DNA from: Leishmania infantum JPCM5
Taxonomy: Eukaryota; Euglenozoa; Kinetoplastea; Trypanosomatida; Trypanosomatidae
Direction: 5' to 3'
DNA length: 64,000 nucleotides
Assembly (NCBI RefSeq): GCF_000002875.2
Contig: NC_009399.2
Span: 298,884-362,883 of the forward strand
The translations under genes and the position numbers were made by a program. Below are positions 9,747 through 19,131 of this stretch, piece by piece; position 1 is the stretch's first letter, and each line of letters starts with the position of its first letter. The notes below the pieces were generated by a model. It did not search any database and was not told where the DNA came from. It saw only the letters and a list, made by a program, of their open reading frames with translations.

Positions 9747-10199
9747 ATGGAGAAACTTGTCCGTGCCAGTATGAACTACACCATCTTTGGCTTGGCCTCT
9801 GGTGTTTACTGGCGCGAGCTCACAAAGCATCTCAAGTACGTGAGCAACGGTACCTCGCAGCTGCGCGTCATGCACACCCATTGCTTCGCCCTCGGCAGCT
9901 TCTTTTTCTTGTTTGTCCTCCTGCTGGAGAAGTGCTTTGCCCTCACCAAGCAGAAGAACTACAAGAAGTTCTACATCACGTACAATATCGGTCTCGGCAT
10001 TACGCTCATGATTATGATGATCCACGGCACCCTGACCGTCATGGGAAATGATCAGAACAGCCGTCTCATCTCGTGGACCGCCGGTCTGGGCCACATCTTC
10101 TTGAGCGTCGGCTTCGGCTACTTCTATAACGTTCTGCTGAGTGCTGTGCGTGCGTCAGGTGACAAGGCGGGCAAGAAGACGGTCACGGCAAGCCCGTGA
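9747..10199 (+). CDS. DUF2871-family small membrane protein
   Basis: A 150-residue protein with four predicted membrane helices. It opens with an N-terminal helix (YTIFGLASGVYWRE), then has a His-containing loop (MHTHCFALGSFFFL) leading into helix 2, a Lys-rich loop, the YITYNIGL helix 3, and helix 4 near residues 110-135. The pattern 'LVRAS-YTI-GLA-GVYWRE-TK' plus 'LRVMHTHC-ALG' and 'YITYNIGL' matches DUF2871, which I know as a mainly bacterial family of unknown function. The two conserved histidines after the first helix are a candidate metal or haem ligand pair, but this is only inferred. The start is the ATG after the AG at 9739-9740. It is the last + strand gene before the strand switch, and its 3' flank runs into an assembly gap. 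Confidence 0.75.
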   Translation: MEKLVRASMNYTIFGLASGVYWRELTKHLKYVSNGTSQLRVMHTHCFALGSFFFLFVLLLEKCFALTKQKNYKKFYITYNIGLGITLMIMMIHGTLTVMGNDQNSRLISWTAGLGHIFLSVGFGYFYNVLLSAVRASGDKAGKKTVTASP

Positions 10200-10345
10200 G
10201 TATTCGGAGGTAGGGGAACCAGCGTGGGAAAGCCCCATCTTTTTTGCCTGCGTTTGCTTTGGCTTTGTGGGTCTTCTAGCGCGCCTCGCCCTCCTGCACA
10301 CACGAATACACCAAACCGCTCGAAACTTACGCTTTTATTTCTCTT

Positions 10346-10446
10346 NNNNNNNNNNNNNNNNNNNNNNNNNNNNNNNNNNNNNNNNNNNNNNNNNNNNNNN
10401 NNNNNNNNNNNNNNNNNNNNNNNNNNNNNNNNNNNNNNNNNNNNNN
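10346..10446. other. Assembly gap (run of N)
   Basis: 101 undetermined bases in a row, the usual placeholder for a scaffold join of unknown size. It lies about 150 bases after the last + strand gene. Sequence character changes abruptly across it: ordinary trypanosomatid flank on the left, homopolymer-rich C/A-biased sequence on the right. Confidence 0.99.
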
Positions 10447-13400
10447 GGGCGACCGGCAAAGCCTTTCCGGCGCGGCCTGGCGCCCCGCGAGGGCGACCCG
10501 CGGCCACAGTGGGAGGGGGGGGGGGCGAAAAAAAAAACATTCGCGGGACCCCGGGGCCGAGGGCAATGATTGCATTGCGGAAAGGAAAACCCACCCCGAG
10601 AGCACCTCGCAGGAACGGTGGCCTCGAAGAAGAAACAAGTCAGGGATTTAAGAGCTAAACAAAAGCACTTCCAGCACCAAAGCTGCCACCGAAGAAGCGC
10701 CAAACCACAAAGAAAGGGCCGCGGAGCACTTTCCAAGAAACCGCACCCGCAGCCCCCAAACGCGATCTTTTCCAGCGGACCCGCGCGGTAAGTTCAGCCT
10801 CGTCACCTTGAACGGCTGAAAAAGATTACATTTCGGAGGCGAGGGGACATTCTAAGCCCCTCAAAGCATGAAACGGCCTAGAATTCAGAGAAAAGAAGCA
10901 TTTACCGTCAATCTTGTTCAACATGATTTTTGACGCATTCCAGAATTTAACATGAGGTACCGATAGGGCTTGCCACATGCCAACCCTCGTTTCCCACACA
11001 AATCCTAGAAAATATAGCCCGAAAGCCGCAACTATTGCACAGCTGGCTGAGCTGTGGTGAGCAAAAGCGCCAGCGCACCCTTCGAGAATCACAGCGCCCA
11101 GACCCACCCACACACACGCACACCGCCGCACCCACTTCAAAAGCGAGCAGCTTCTTTCGAAACCCACAACGCGGCAGTCACGACGAGCGTTCCGAACGGC
11201 AAGCCTCTAAAGGGGAGAAGGTGCCCACTTTCACGAAGCAGCCAGCGCGCCCAACCCTAGCTTTGAAGCCCGGCAGGCTTGGGCGGCGAACATCTTTCCA
11301 TTTGGCCAAACACTTCCGCCCCAAAAAAAGCCGAGCCACGCAGCCCCCGCGAAGCAGCGGCCCCCAAAGGCCGGGCGCCACCCCGCCCCCTTCACCCGAG
11401 AAAACACCAGCCGCCGTAGACAAACGGCGGGGCGCTGCAAAGGGCGTCCAAAAAGAGGGAAACGCCGGGCGCCCCAAAAAAGCGCATGCGCCTGGGGGCC
11501 ACCCGCGGCGACCCCACACACAGAAAACCCACCGCCCACCGGCGCCCGTTTTCACAAAGCCGCCCCCAACCAGCAAATTTTCGGCAACGGTGGCGCGCCA
11601 GCCCTCTTTTAAAAACCCAAAAGCCACCCCGGGGAACGCCCCAGCAGAACGGAGACAAAACACCCAAAGAAACAGCCACCACACCCAAACGCCTTTCCAA
11701 AAAAAAACGGAAAAAACGCCGCGCCACACGCCAAATATTACCTTCCCAGTGTCAAAATCCGCCCGCTTGCCCCCGAGGCAAAATGGTGACCACCGAAAGT
11801 TCCCTTTAGAACCCTTCGCCAGGGTCATTGTTTCCGACGCCCTGAAACCCCCACGGCCGAGGGGAACGACGGCGCCCGCGCCATGAGCCCCCAAAGGGCC
11901 GCGGCCCCAAACCACACCAAACAAAAAAAAAACGACATCACGATATCATGCAAAGGAGCGACCCATCCTTCTAATCGTTGTCCCCACCGAGGCCCGAGCC
12001 CTGCGGCACGAACCTTTTCAAATGTTTCAATGCAGCCTCCCAACCCCCAGCCCACCAGAAAGATTTTCGCACGCTTGCGCGCCGCAAATGGCGGCACAAT
12101 CCTCCCGAAAGCCCGAGCAGAAACCTTTTTCCACCACAAACTGGTACCAGGCGGCCCTTTGCGTAAATTTCATGGAGGCGTGGGGCTTTGTCTCTCTTCG
12201 GCTTTGGCGGGGGAAGCGCTTTTTCCCGGCAACGAAAATCCGGCCCCAAAGGAAAAAAGGCGGGGGGCGTCCCCAAAACCAAGACCCCCGGACACAGCCC
12301 CCGGCGAAAACACCGCGCAGAGCAGCCCAAAATCTTTAAAAAGCCCAGCCGGCAAACGAAAAGCACTTTTTGGAGACAAAAGCACTGACGGGAGCATGGG
12401 AAAGCGTGAAAAGATGAAAAAGAAATTGCTGCGCCCCGAGCCGGTTAAAAAAGGCGGGCTGGGAAAAAAACAAAGCCCTTTATTATGGCACCGACGAATA
12501 AAAACAAGAAAACGAACTATAAGATGCTGGAAAAAAAGACGACCCACGGTATCCCTCGCCAGCATTTGATGCGTCATTAATTCTTGGCCGAAAACGCTTG
12601 GCGCGGAAATCAAAACACTGGCGTAGCCCAACCCCGAAATCAAAAAAACCCTCCCCTGGCGAAGCCCCTGCCCCACACCCACCGTATCACAAACAGCCCC
12701 GGATAAAAAGACCAACGCGGGCACCCGGCACATGCGGGATTCGCAAATTCTTTATACGCGCCACAACGCCTTCGCGTGGCGAAGGGGGGCCGCGCCACAC
12801 CACCGAAGCCAAACGCCGGAAATACCACCATACCACAAGCGGAAAAACGCGCAGCCCCAATGCCTCGCGACAAAAAAACCGCCCCGAAGAAACCGGAAAT
12901 AATGTTAAAAACAAAGAACAAATATCTACGAAGTCGGCACCATTTCCCGAATCAGCGGGCTGCCGTATAAATTTCCTTGCCGAAACCTTTTGGCCTGCCC
13001 GGCCGCCGCCACAAGGAGCCAGGCCACCCCGCCCCGCTTTTCCACCTGGCGCAAGGATGCCGCCGGCACGCGCGTTACGGAAAGGCACCGGCTTCGTTTT
13101 GGGGGCGAAGACCCTTACTTAAACCTTTCCCACCCACCCGCAACGCTTCCAAGGACCCCGCTGCCGGCACCAGCGGCGACGGGTCGCCCTAAGCCCCCCA
13201 TGTCCTAAGCACCCCGCCCCGCAACCACCAGAAACGGCCCAGCATTTCGGGAGCGCCTATGGGGTAGCCGCCCGCATTTCAAGGGCGCAGCCCGTGAATT
13301 TTGTGCCAAAACCACGCCGGGGGCTCACCCTCTTCACAGATAATTGGGCAAACTCGGCAAANCAAGCGGCGGCGGATCCCCTTGTAAAAAAGTCTTTGGC

Positions 13401-13600
13401 TGCAAAAGATCCTCTCCAAAAAAAAACCCTGGGGCGACAAAATCGGCGCCAGTTGTGTGTGGGTGGGGGGCGGGGCTTTTGGCCGCCCACCAAGGGCCCG
13501 CCCTCGCCTTCGGACACCCGCCGCAAAATAGGGCCACAAGGAAGAGGGGAAAACGCCACCGCCCCGCCGGCCCGCCTTTTCCCCACAAGCCAAACAGGGC
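10447..13600. other. C/A-rich, T-poor anomalous block
   Basis: Strong base skew and many homopolymers. For example, 11341-11400 contains 32 C, 10 A, 16 G and only 2 T. Runs of A and C follow one another with few long words typical of coding sequence, and a single ambiguous base stands at 13362. It may be decayed repeat sequence, poor consensus, or both. One part (13005-13238) aligns to a repeat elsewhere in the window, so the block is not all noise. Confidence 0.6.
13005..13238 (-). repeat. Divergent copy of the 21.9-22.1 kb repeat
   Basis: Aligned by hand, 13059-13212 matches 21955-22108 over 154 bases with no gap. I count 105 identities. Identical anchors (a 20-base segment with one mismatch at the start, cccacccacccgc at offset 70, taagcac at offset 147) keep exactly the same spacing. 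About 32 of the 49 differences are transitions. Similarity seems to continue a little on both sides with small indels. Orientation is the same as the copy at 21.9 kb. Confidence 0.6.
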
Positions 13601-13899
13601 TTTAAGAAAAGGCGCTTAAAATAATGAAAGTTCTTTTGCCGTGGATACATCGGAATAAAACACAAATATTGGCGGCACAAGAATGTTTGCCAAGCCTGCC
13701 CTTTTGTAAAACGTATATATGTATGTATGTATTTGGTTTTCTGCGCTTCTTGGCGCTGCGGAAAAAAAGAATTGCGGGGCTTGTTTGGGGGGCGTTTTAG
13801 AAATCGGTGCGCGCCGCTCCGGCACACGGCAGCGTTTTTTATATTGGCTTGGTGCGGGAAGTTGTAGACGCGCGCGGTCTAGAATTGCGGGTCGCCTTC

Positions 13900-16600
13900 G
13901 CTTTCCCGTCAACCCACCGCGGCGCCCCATCGATCTGCCTTTCGCGACCGTTTGGGTTAAACGAGCCGCGGCGTTTCTTTTGCGGCGAAAAACATGGCGA
14001 AGGGGACGCATTTCAGAGAAGGAAAAAGATTCGTCATGGCGGGGGTGGCGTGTTTTCTTCTGTTCTCCTTGTGCCCCTCTGGTGTTTTTGGCGCTCGGGT
14101 CGGGGGGGGGGGCGGGGGGCCTTGGGGGGAAAGATGCCGGCAGGCCGCCTTTTCGGGCAGAGCCGTTCAACCTCGCAAAAGCGAGGGGCTTAGGGGGCCT
14201 CTGCGTTTGGCGCGGTCATATATGTTTTTTCGAATATTAGCGAGCCCAAAGAGCCCCGACGGGAAAGCCGGGGTTGCGAACCCGGGGTGTTTTTACTAAG
14301 GGCCCTGCGGGGCGCATGCGGAAAAAGGGGGGGGGGGAACACGGAAAGGGCAGGGGGGGGGGGCAAAGACGCGGGCTTCCGGGGCCCCAAATGTTGCCAA
14401 TACGATTTGCGTATCTGCTAGGGCTGCTTTTGCTTTGTGGGGCTGTAAAAGGGGGGGGGGGAACGAATGGGCCTGTGAATGCGCGCGTTATCCGTCGGTG
14501 GGTTGTTTTGTGGGGTGGGGCAAACGGGGCGCGTGTGAAACTTTTAAAGCGGGCGGCCTTTGGGGTGTTTGGGCGGGGGCTTGGGCGCCGGGTTGCTTCG
14601 GGGCCGGCGGAGATATCGGAACCGCTGGGCGTTTTTCTGCGGCCCCGGCCCGGAAAGCGGCCCCCGGGGTGGCCGCCCATCCAAGGCACCACCCGCCGCC
14701 CCGAAAACCCCAAAGGGCGAGGCAATATGGGGTTTCCAAGATCCTTCGCGGCGGTTAAAAACCCGTGGAAAAACACATCCCAGGTGTGCTGTTTCCAAGC
14801 AAAGATGTTTTTTTTTCACAAATGCAACCAACGCCGCCGCATGCTCTTTATGGCTCCCCGGGGGAAAAGGTGGTTGCGGGCGTCTTTTCCGGGGCCTTTT
14901 CTTTTTAGACCCTGCCGAGGCTTGTTTTCCATGCCGGGAATATGGCGCAAAAAAGTATCAAATAACTCCGGGCCTTTCTCTTACATCGCCGGCGGAAAAA
15001 AGTATGATAAGAACGGGGCGCTTGTATTCATAGCTCTCTCTTGCAAACCCGGGGGTGAGTTCGTTAATTTTGGAAGCGGAAGGGTTTCCCATTTTTGGTT
15101 TCCGGCGCGCCAAAGTGGTATTGCAAATCGGCTTCCGGGGCGTTTTTTTTCGGAGAAGAGGGTTCCCGCAGTGCGGCGACAGCGGGTTTCGAAAAAGAAA
15201 AGGTGTGGCGCGTGGGGGTCGGGTGGCGCTTTTGTATTTTGGGGTGTGGGAAACCGCGCGTGATGCTCTTGGGGTGTTGTTTTCGTGGTGCCGGGCTCGT
15301 TTGTAAGGGTTGTGCGGCCTTTTTTTGATTTGATCTTTTTGGCGTGGGCAATGGTTTGGGTTGGGTGAAAAGAAAAGCGTGGGCGCCCCGGGTGTTGCTA
15401 AGTCCGCTTTGGTGGTTTTCGGAATCCTCGTTGCGGTTGTTTTTGCCACTGCTGTTCTTTTAAAGGGCTCTGTGGCCCGGCGCGCTGGTCTATTCCCCCC
15501 CCCCCCCCATGCTTCGGGGAGAAAGGGGCACCCGCGGCAACGGTGTGCTTTTGGCGTGCTTGAAAGGGGTTTGAAACAACAAAGGGTTGCTTCTCAGGTT
15601 GGAAATGCCGCACGGTGCGGGCCCCCCGGTCGCGTTATTTGAAAAACAGCGCGACCTCTTTAGGGGCTTCGGGCCGGGTTTTTCTAAGGTTTCTGGGTGT
15701 TCCAAAAGGCGGCGCGGCCGCAAATCTTACCACCGGGGCGCCTTTTGCGGGATGGCTGCTTTTGTTTCCCCCGTGCCGGCCCGCCTCTGGTGGCGTCGGG
15801 GTGGGGCGGTCGCGGCGTGTGGGGCTCGGGGCGCCACGTCCCTGCTGGTTTTTTGGCGGTGGGGTGCTGGGCGGTGCTTTTTGGGGGCGCCCACGCCGTT
15901 CGCGGGCGTGTGAGTGTGTCGGCGTAATCCTGGGTTTTGTCGCCCGGCCCTGGCGGCCCGCGTGTGTGGTGGTCCCGGGGCGCCCCGGGGTGGGGTGGGG
16001 TGGTGCGGGTTGCGGCCGGTGCCAAGGGGACGGCCTATCCGGCCGGCGCGTGTGTCTGTGTGTACCGCCTGCGGCCGCTGTTTTTTGGGGGTGCCGAAGG
16101 TTTTTTGGTTTCCTTTTTTTGAGGCGAGCTGGGGTGTTGTGAATGGTTTTGGCGCCGTCTGTTGGGGGCGGTTGGTGCCTTTGGTCGGCTGCCGGGGGGG
16201 GGACTTGGCCGGCTTTGGCGCGCTTTTGTGGCTCGCTCTGGGTCGTTGCGGTTGGTGGTTTTTTCTTTGGGGGCGGCTGGGGTTTGCCGGCTCGCTTTTG
16301 CTGCGGCGTGGTGGGGTCCTAATGGTGTGCTGTTTTTCTGTGCGCGGTGCTGCGCTGACGTGTTTGTGGGTGTTTTTGCCTTTCGGCCTGTCTGGGGGGG
16401 GGGGGGTGAATTGATGAACAGTGGTGCTGTGGATGGGTTTCTGAGCGGGGGACTCTTTTTCAGCAGCCGTTGGCAGTCGGCGCGGCTGTTCGTTGTGGTT
16501 TTGTGTGTGGGGAGGGGGGCGATCCCCGGCGTGGGTGGCTGGTGGGCCTCTACGCCTGCAGGGGGGGGGGGGGGGGCTCACGCCCAAGCGCAGGGGCGGT
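13900..16600. other. G/T-rich, A/C-poor anomalous block
   Basis: This is the mirror-image composition of the block to its left. For example, 16081-16140 has only 4 A and 6 C among 60 bases. G runs are long: 11 at 14102-14112 and 16 at 16561-16576. A C run of 14 stands at 15495-15508. No gene, RNA or intact mobile element could be supported. Between the two blocks (about 13600-13900) the composition is nearly balanced. Confidence 0.6.
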
Positions 16601-17133
16601 GGCTGCGGCGCTGGTGTGCATGTGCGCAGCCGTGCGTGTCTGGCGAAATGGTGCCGTGTGGTCACGTCGTGCGGTTGTTGCGAGGCGAAGGCGTGCACTG
16701 GTCGGCGGAGGGCTTGGCCACCACGAAACTCTGCGGTTGGGTTTTCTCAAAAGACGCACGTGGCCGCCGCTGGGGTGGCGTTTTATGGTTGACTGAGGGA
16801 CACCTGGTCCGCTCAACCGCGGCGCATGACGGCGCTTGCTGTGGTAAGGCAGCTCCACGCTTGATTTGGGTTGGGCGGCAGTGCGGCTGGCGAACAAACA
16901 GGCATTGAAAAGACAGCAGCGGTGTGCTGTGCTACAGGAAGGGCGCAGTACGCTTGCCGAGTGGCTGGGCACCAGATGCTCACCCATGCACACTCGGATG
17001 CACACACGCACAGATGCGACGGCGATAAGTTGCGCAACGGGTTGGAACACAATGACGCTGTGAGTGCGAAAGCATTACTCCCGAAGGGCACAGAGCGGCA
17101 GCAACGTCTTGTCTTCTCGCACCTGCCCTCCGC

Positions 17134-19131
17134 TCACAACTGCAAGCTGTCCGCTTGGCTGCTTGACGCAGACGGGATCGTGAAGTCAAAGTGCAGGAGG
17201 ACGTCGTGGTCAGGCGGCGGCAGCGATCGGGTGAGGCGCCCTTCCTCGGCGCTCGGCAGTTCGTAGGAGTGCACACTTTCCGATGACGCGGCGTCGCGCC
17301 TCTCGTTGCCGCTTCTGGTGCTGTCCACTCCGTCGTCGTCCATTCGAGTTGGGGGTGCTCCTCGGCGCGGTGCCCCGTGACGACTCCGCCGAGGAAGACG
17401 GCGCTGCTTCGTTTCTTCCCACCACTGTAGCAGTAGCGTCGACCAGGCCTGCAGGACAACTTCCTCTGCTATAAACGGGTCCGCTGACGCCGCGGGTGCG
17501 GTGAGCACATTAGTTTGCCAAGCGTCCGTCGGCACACCATCAAGCACCCCACTCCCACTTCCGACCGGTGAGGCTGCTGCTGCCGCCTGATGTGCATCCG
17601 CGAAAGACGGACACAGACGCATGTTGCCCAGCCGTTGCCGCACTTCCGGCTTACTCGCGAAAATCACCATGTACGCCCACCATCGCTCGAGGATTTGGCG
17701 GTACTGGGCGACCATGGCACGCCGCTCTGGTGTGCTTTGGCCGGACTCGCCGCTGATGCGGGTTTTATCGTGCACATCGACTGCTGCAGCTGCCTTGCAC
17801 GGCGCGGCGCCGTCCGAGGCCCCGTCGTCTTCGGCAGCACTCAAGGCGCCGAAATCGCTGGCAGACCGGCGGGGTTCGGCACGCTCACTGGTAGACGCTC
17901 GCAGCACCGCCTCCACGTCGCCTCGCTCCATCGCTGGAGCAGCTCCGCCACGGCTGTGGCCGCCTCCATGGGCGATCCTCTGCTGCTGCTGCGTGATGCT
18001 GTTGCTGCTCGTGTCCTCGCCCATCGTCGTGGCTCCAGAAGAGCGCCGATCAGACGCGTTCGTCTCCCACAGCATGAGGAACCCGTCAAACGTCGGCGGC
18101 GGCGGCAGCACTTTGAAACGAAAGGGTCGCTCATGTGCCTGCTGTAGGTCGTCAAGGCCCGCCAGCACACTGAGACTCGTCGCTGTTGCCGTGGTCGGTG
18201 TCGCGACTGCTCCCGGCGAGGGAAGCGACGGGGGAGCGGTGGAGGCGGCGAAGTGCACCAGGCCTTCTGGTGCTGCAGCGTTAGCCCCAACAGAGAGAAA
18301 GTGCAGTTGCTGGTGCTGGTGCTGTTGGAGGGGTGAGGGGATGCCGCCGCTACCGTAGCCAGCTGGCGAGTGTGGAGAGGCGGGATAGGCGGCTACCGGA
18401 GGCGGCGCTCTGTGTGCCAGAGGGGGACACGTGGTGAAGGGCGTGATGGCCGCCGTTCTGTGCAGCTGCTGCGGATCTGGAGAGGAGGAGGACAAGATCG
18501 ACGCCGACGACGTCGTGTCCACAAAAGCAGGCTGCAGTCGCTGGGCCAGGGGGAGGGGGCTGCTGGTGCTGGGACCGCTGTTGTCGTTACTGTTCAGCAC
18601 ACTGGGTCGACGGTGCGCAGGCGACGAAGAAGTCGGCGCCGTCAGGAAGAGACCAGGTACGCTGGCGGCGGCGCTAGTTTCGGGGAGAAGTCCGTGCAGC
18701 TGTATTGCGTTCGGGTTGTTCAGCTCCGACAAGGACGAATGCTTTGACAGGGAAGGAACGACATGGTGGTGCTGTTGCTGTTGCATGGATGTCATGGCGG
18801 ACTGCGCACCGAGAGGGCCACCCACATCCACAAGGCTCGCCGAGGTGGGGGTGTACATGTTCACGGCGGGCGGCTTATGCTGAAGCAGACGCTGCTGGAG
18901 GTCACATTGCTGGTGCTGATCAGCAGTAAGGATGGTGGCTGCGGTAGAGGAGTTGTATGGCCCGGGAGAGATGGAGTACTGCACATGCTCTTGCGACGGC
19001 GCCGTCGGCATCTGTGCAGGGTGCGGTTGCTGTTGCAGCAGGTGATGCTGTCGCTGCTGGGGCGGGGCGGCCGGCATGCTACTGCTGCTGCTGCTGCTGC
19101 TGCCGCAGTCATCGCGAGGAAAGGACATCAT
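17134..19131 (-). CDS. Gln/Ser-rich hypothetical protein
   Basis: A 665-residue protein not assigned to a family. The N-terminal two thirds are low-complexity: a serine run of eight at about residues 10-17, then many Gln, His and Pro tracts encoded by CAG/CAC repeats. The last 200 residues are more complex and carry two Trp-rich helices, one around RWWAYMVIFASKPEVRQRLG and one around VLQAWSTLLLQWWEE, suggesting a small helical domain. Disordered Gln-rich proteins of this kind are common among trypanosomatid RNA-binding or regulatory factors, but no RNA-binding motif is visible. I chose the tandem ATGs at 19131/19128; the open frame continues upstream to 19308 in low-complexity leader sequence. 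It is the last gene of the - strand cluster, next to the strand switch. Confidence 0.75.
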   Translation of the reverse strand: MMSFPRDDCGSSSSSSSSMPAAPPQQRQHHLLQQQPHPAQMPTAPSQEHVQYSISPGPYNSSTAATILTADQHQQCDLQQRLLQHKPPAVNMYTPTSASLVDVGGPLGAQSAMTSMQQQQHHHVVPSLSKHSSLSELNNPNAIQLHGLLPETSAAASVPGLFLTAPTSSSPAHRRPSVLNSNDNSGPSTSSPLPLAQRLQPAFVDTTSSASILSSSSPDPQQLHRTAAITPFTTCPPLAHRAPPPVAAYPASPHSPAGYGSGGIPSPLQQHQHQQLHFLSVGANAAAPEGLVHFAASTAPPSLPSPGAVATPTTATATSLSVLAGLDDLQQAHERPFRFKVLPPPPTFDGFLMLWETNASDRRSSGATTMGEDTSSNSITQQQQRIAHGGGHSRGGAAPAMERGDVEAVLRASTSERAEPRRSASDFGALSAAEDDGASDGAAPCKAAAAVDVHDKTRISGESGQSTPERRAMVAQYRQILERWWAYMVIFASKPEVRQRLGNMRLCPSFADAHQAAAAASPVGSGSGVLDGVPTDAWQTNVLTAPAASADPFIAEEVVLQAWSTLLLQWWEETKQRRLPRRSRHGAPRRGAPPTRMDDDGVDSTRSGNERRDAASSESVHSYELPSAEEGRLTRSLPPPDHDVLLHFDFTIPSASSSQADSLQL

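Larger units (their letters stand above)
10200..17133. other. Convergent strand-switch region without a supported gene
   Basis: The + strand gene cluster ends at 10199 and the - strand cluster ends at 17134, so their 3' ends face each other over about 6.9 kb. In trypanosomatids such convergent regions are where RNA polymerase II transcription ends, commonly marked by base J and histone variants; that is family knowledge, not visible here. I find no tRNA B-box, rRNA or 5S-like sequence. Open frames inside are dominated by homopolymers and give no recognisable protein. From about 16800 to 17133 the sequence regains the ordinary look of 3' flank. Confidence 0.75.

Noticed and set aside
12721..12860. 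Possible third copy of the 21.9 kb repeat
   Set aside because: A few shared words (ggcac-tgcg, cgccgg), but their spacing is off by about ten bases and the matches between them are near chance.
10826..13600. Long open frames on both strands in the C/A-rich block
   Set aside because: They arise from T-poor sequence, which depletes stop codons. The peptides are Pro/Lys/Arg/Ala strings without any family resemblance.
13719..16908. Long open frames in the G/T-rich block
   Set aside because: Same compositional effect on the other strand; the peptides are Gly/Trp/Phe/Val strings and contain homopolymer-encoded runs.
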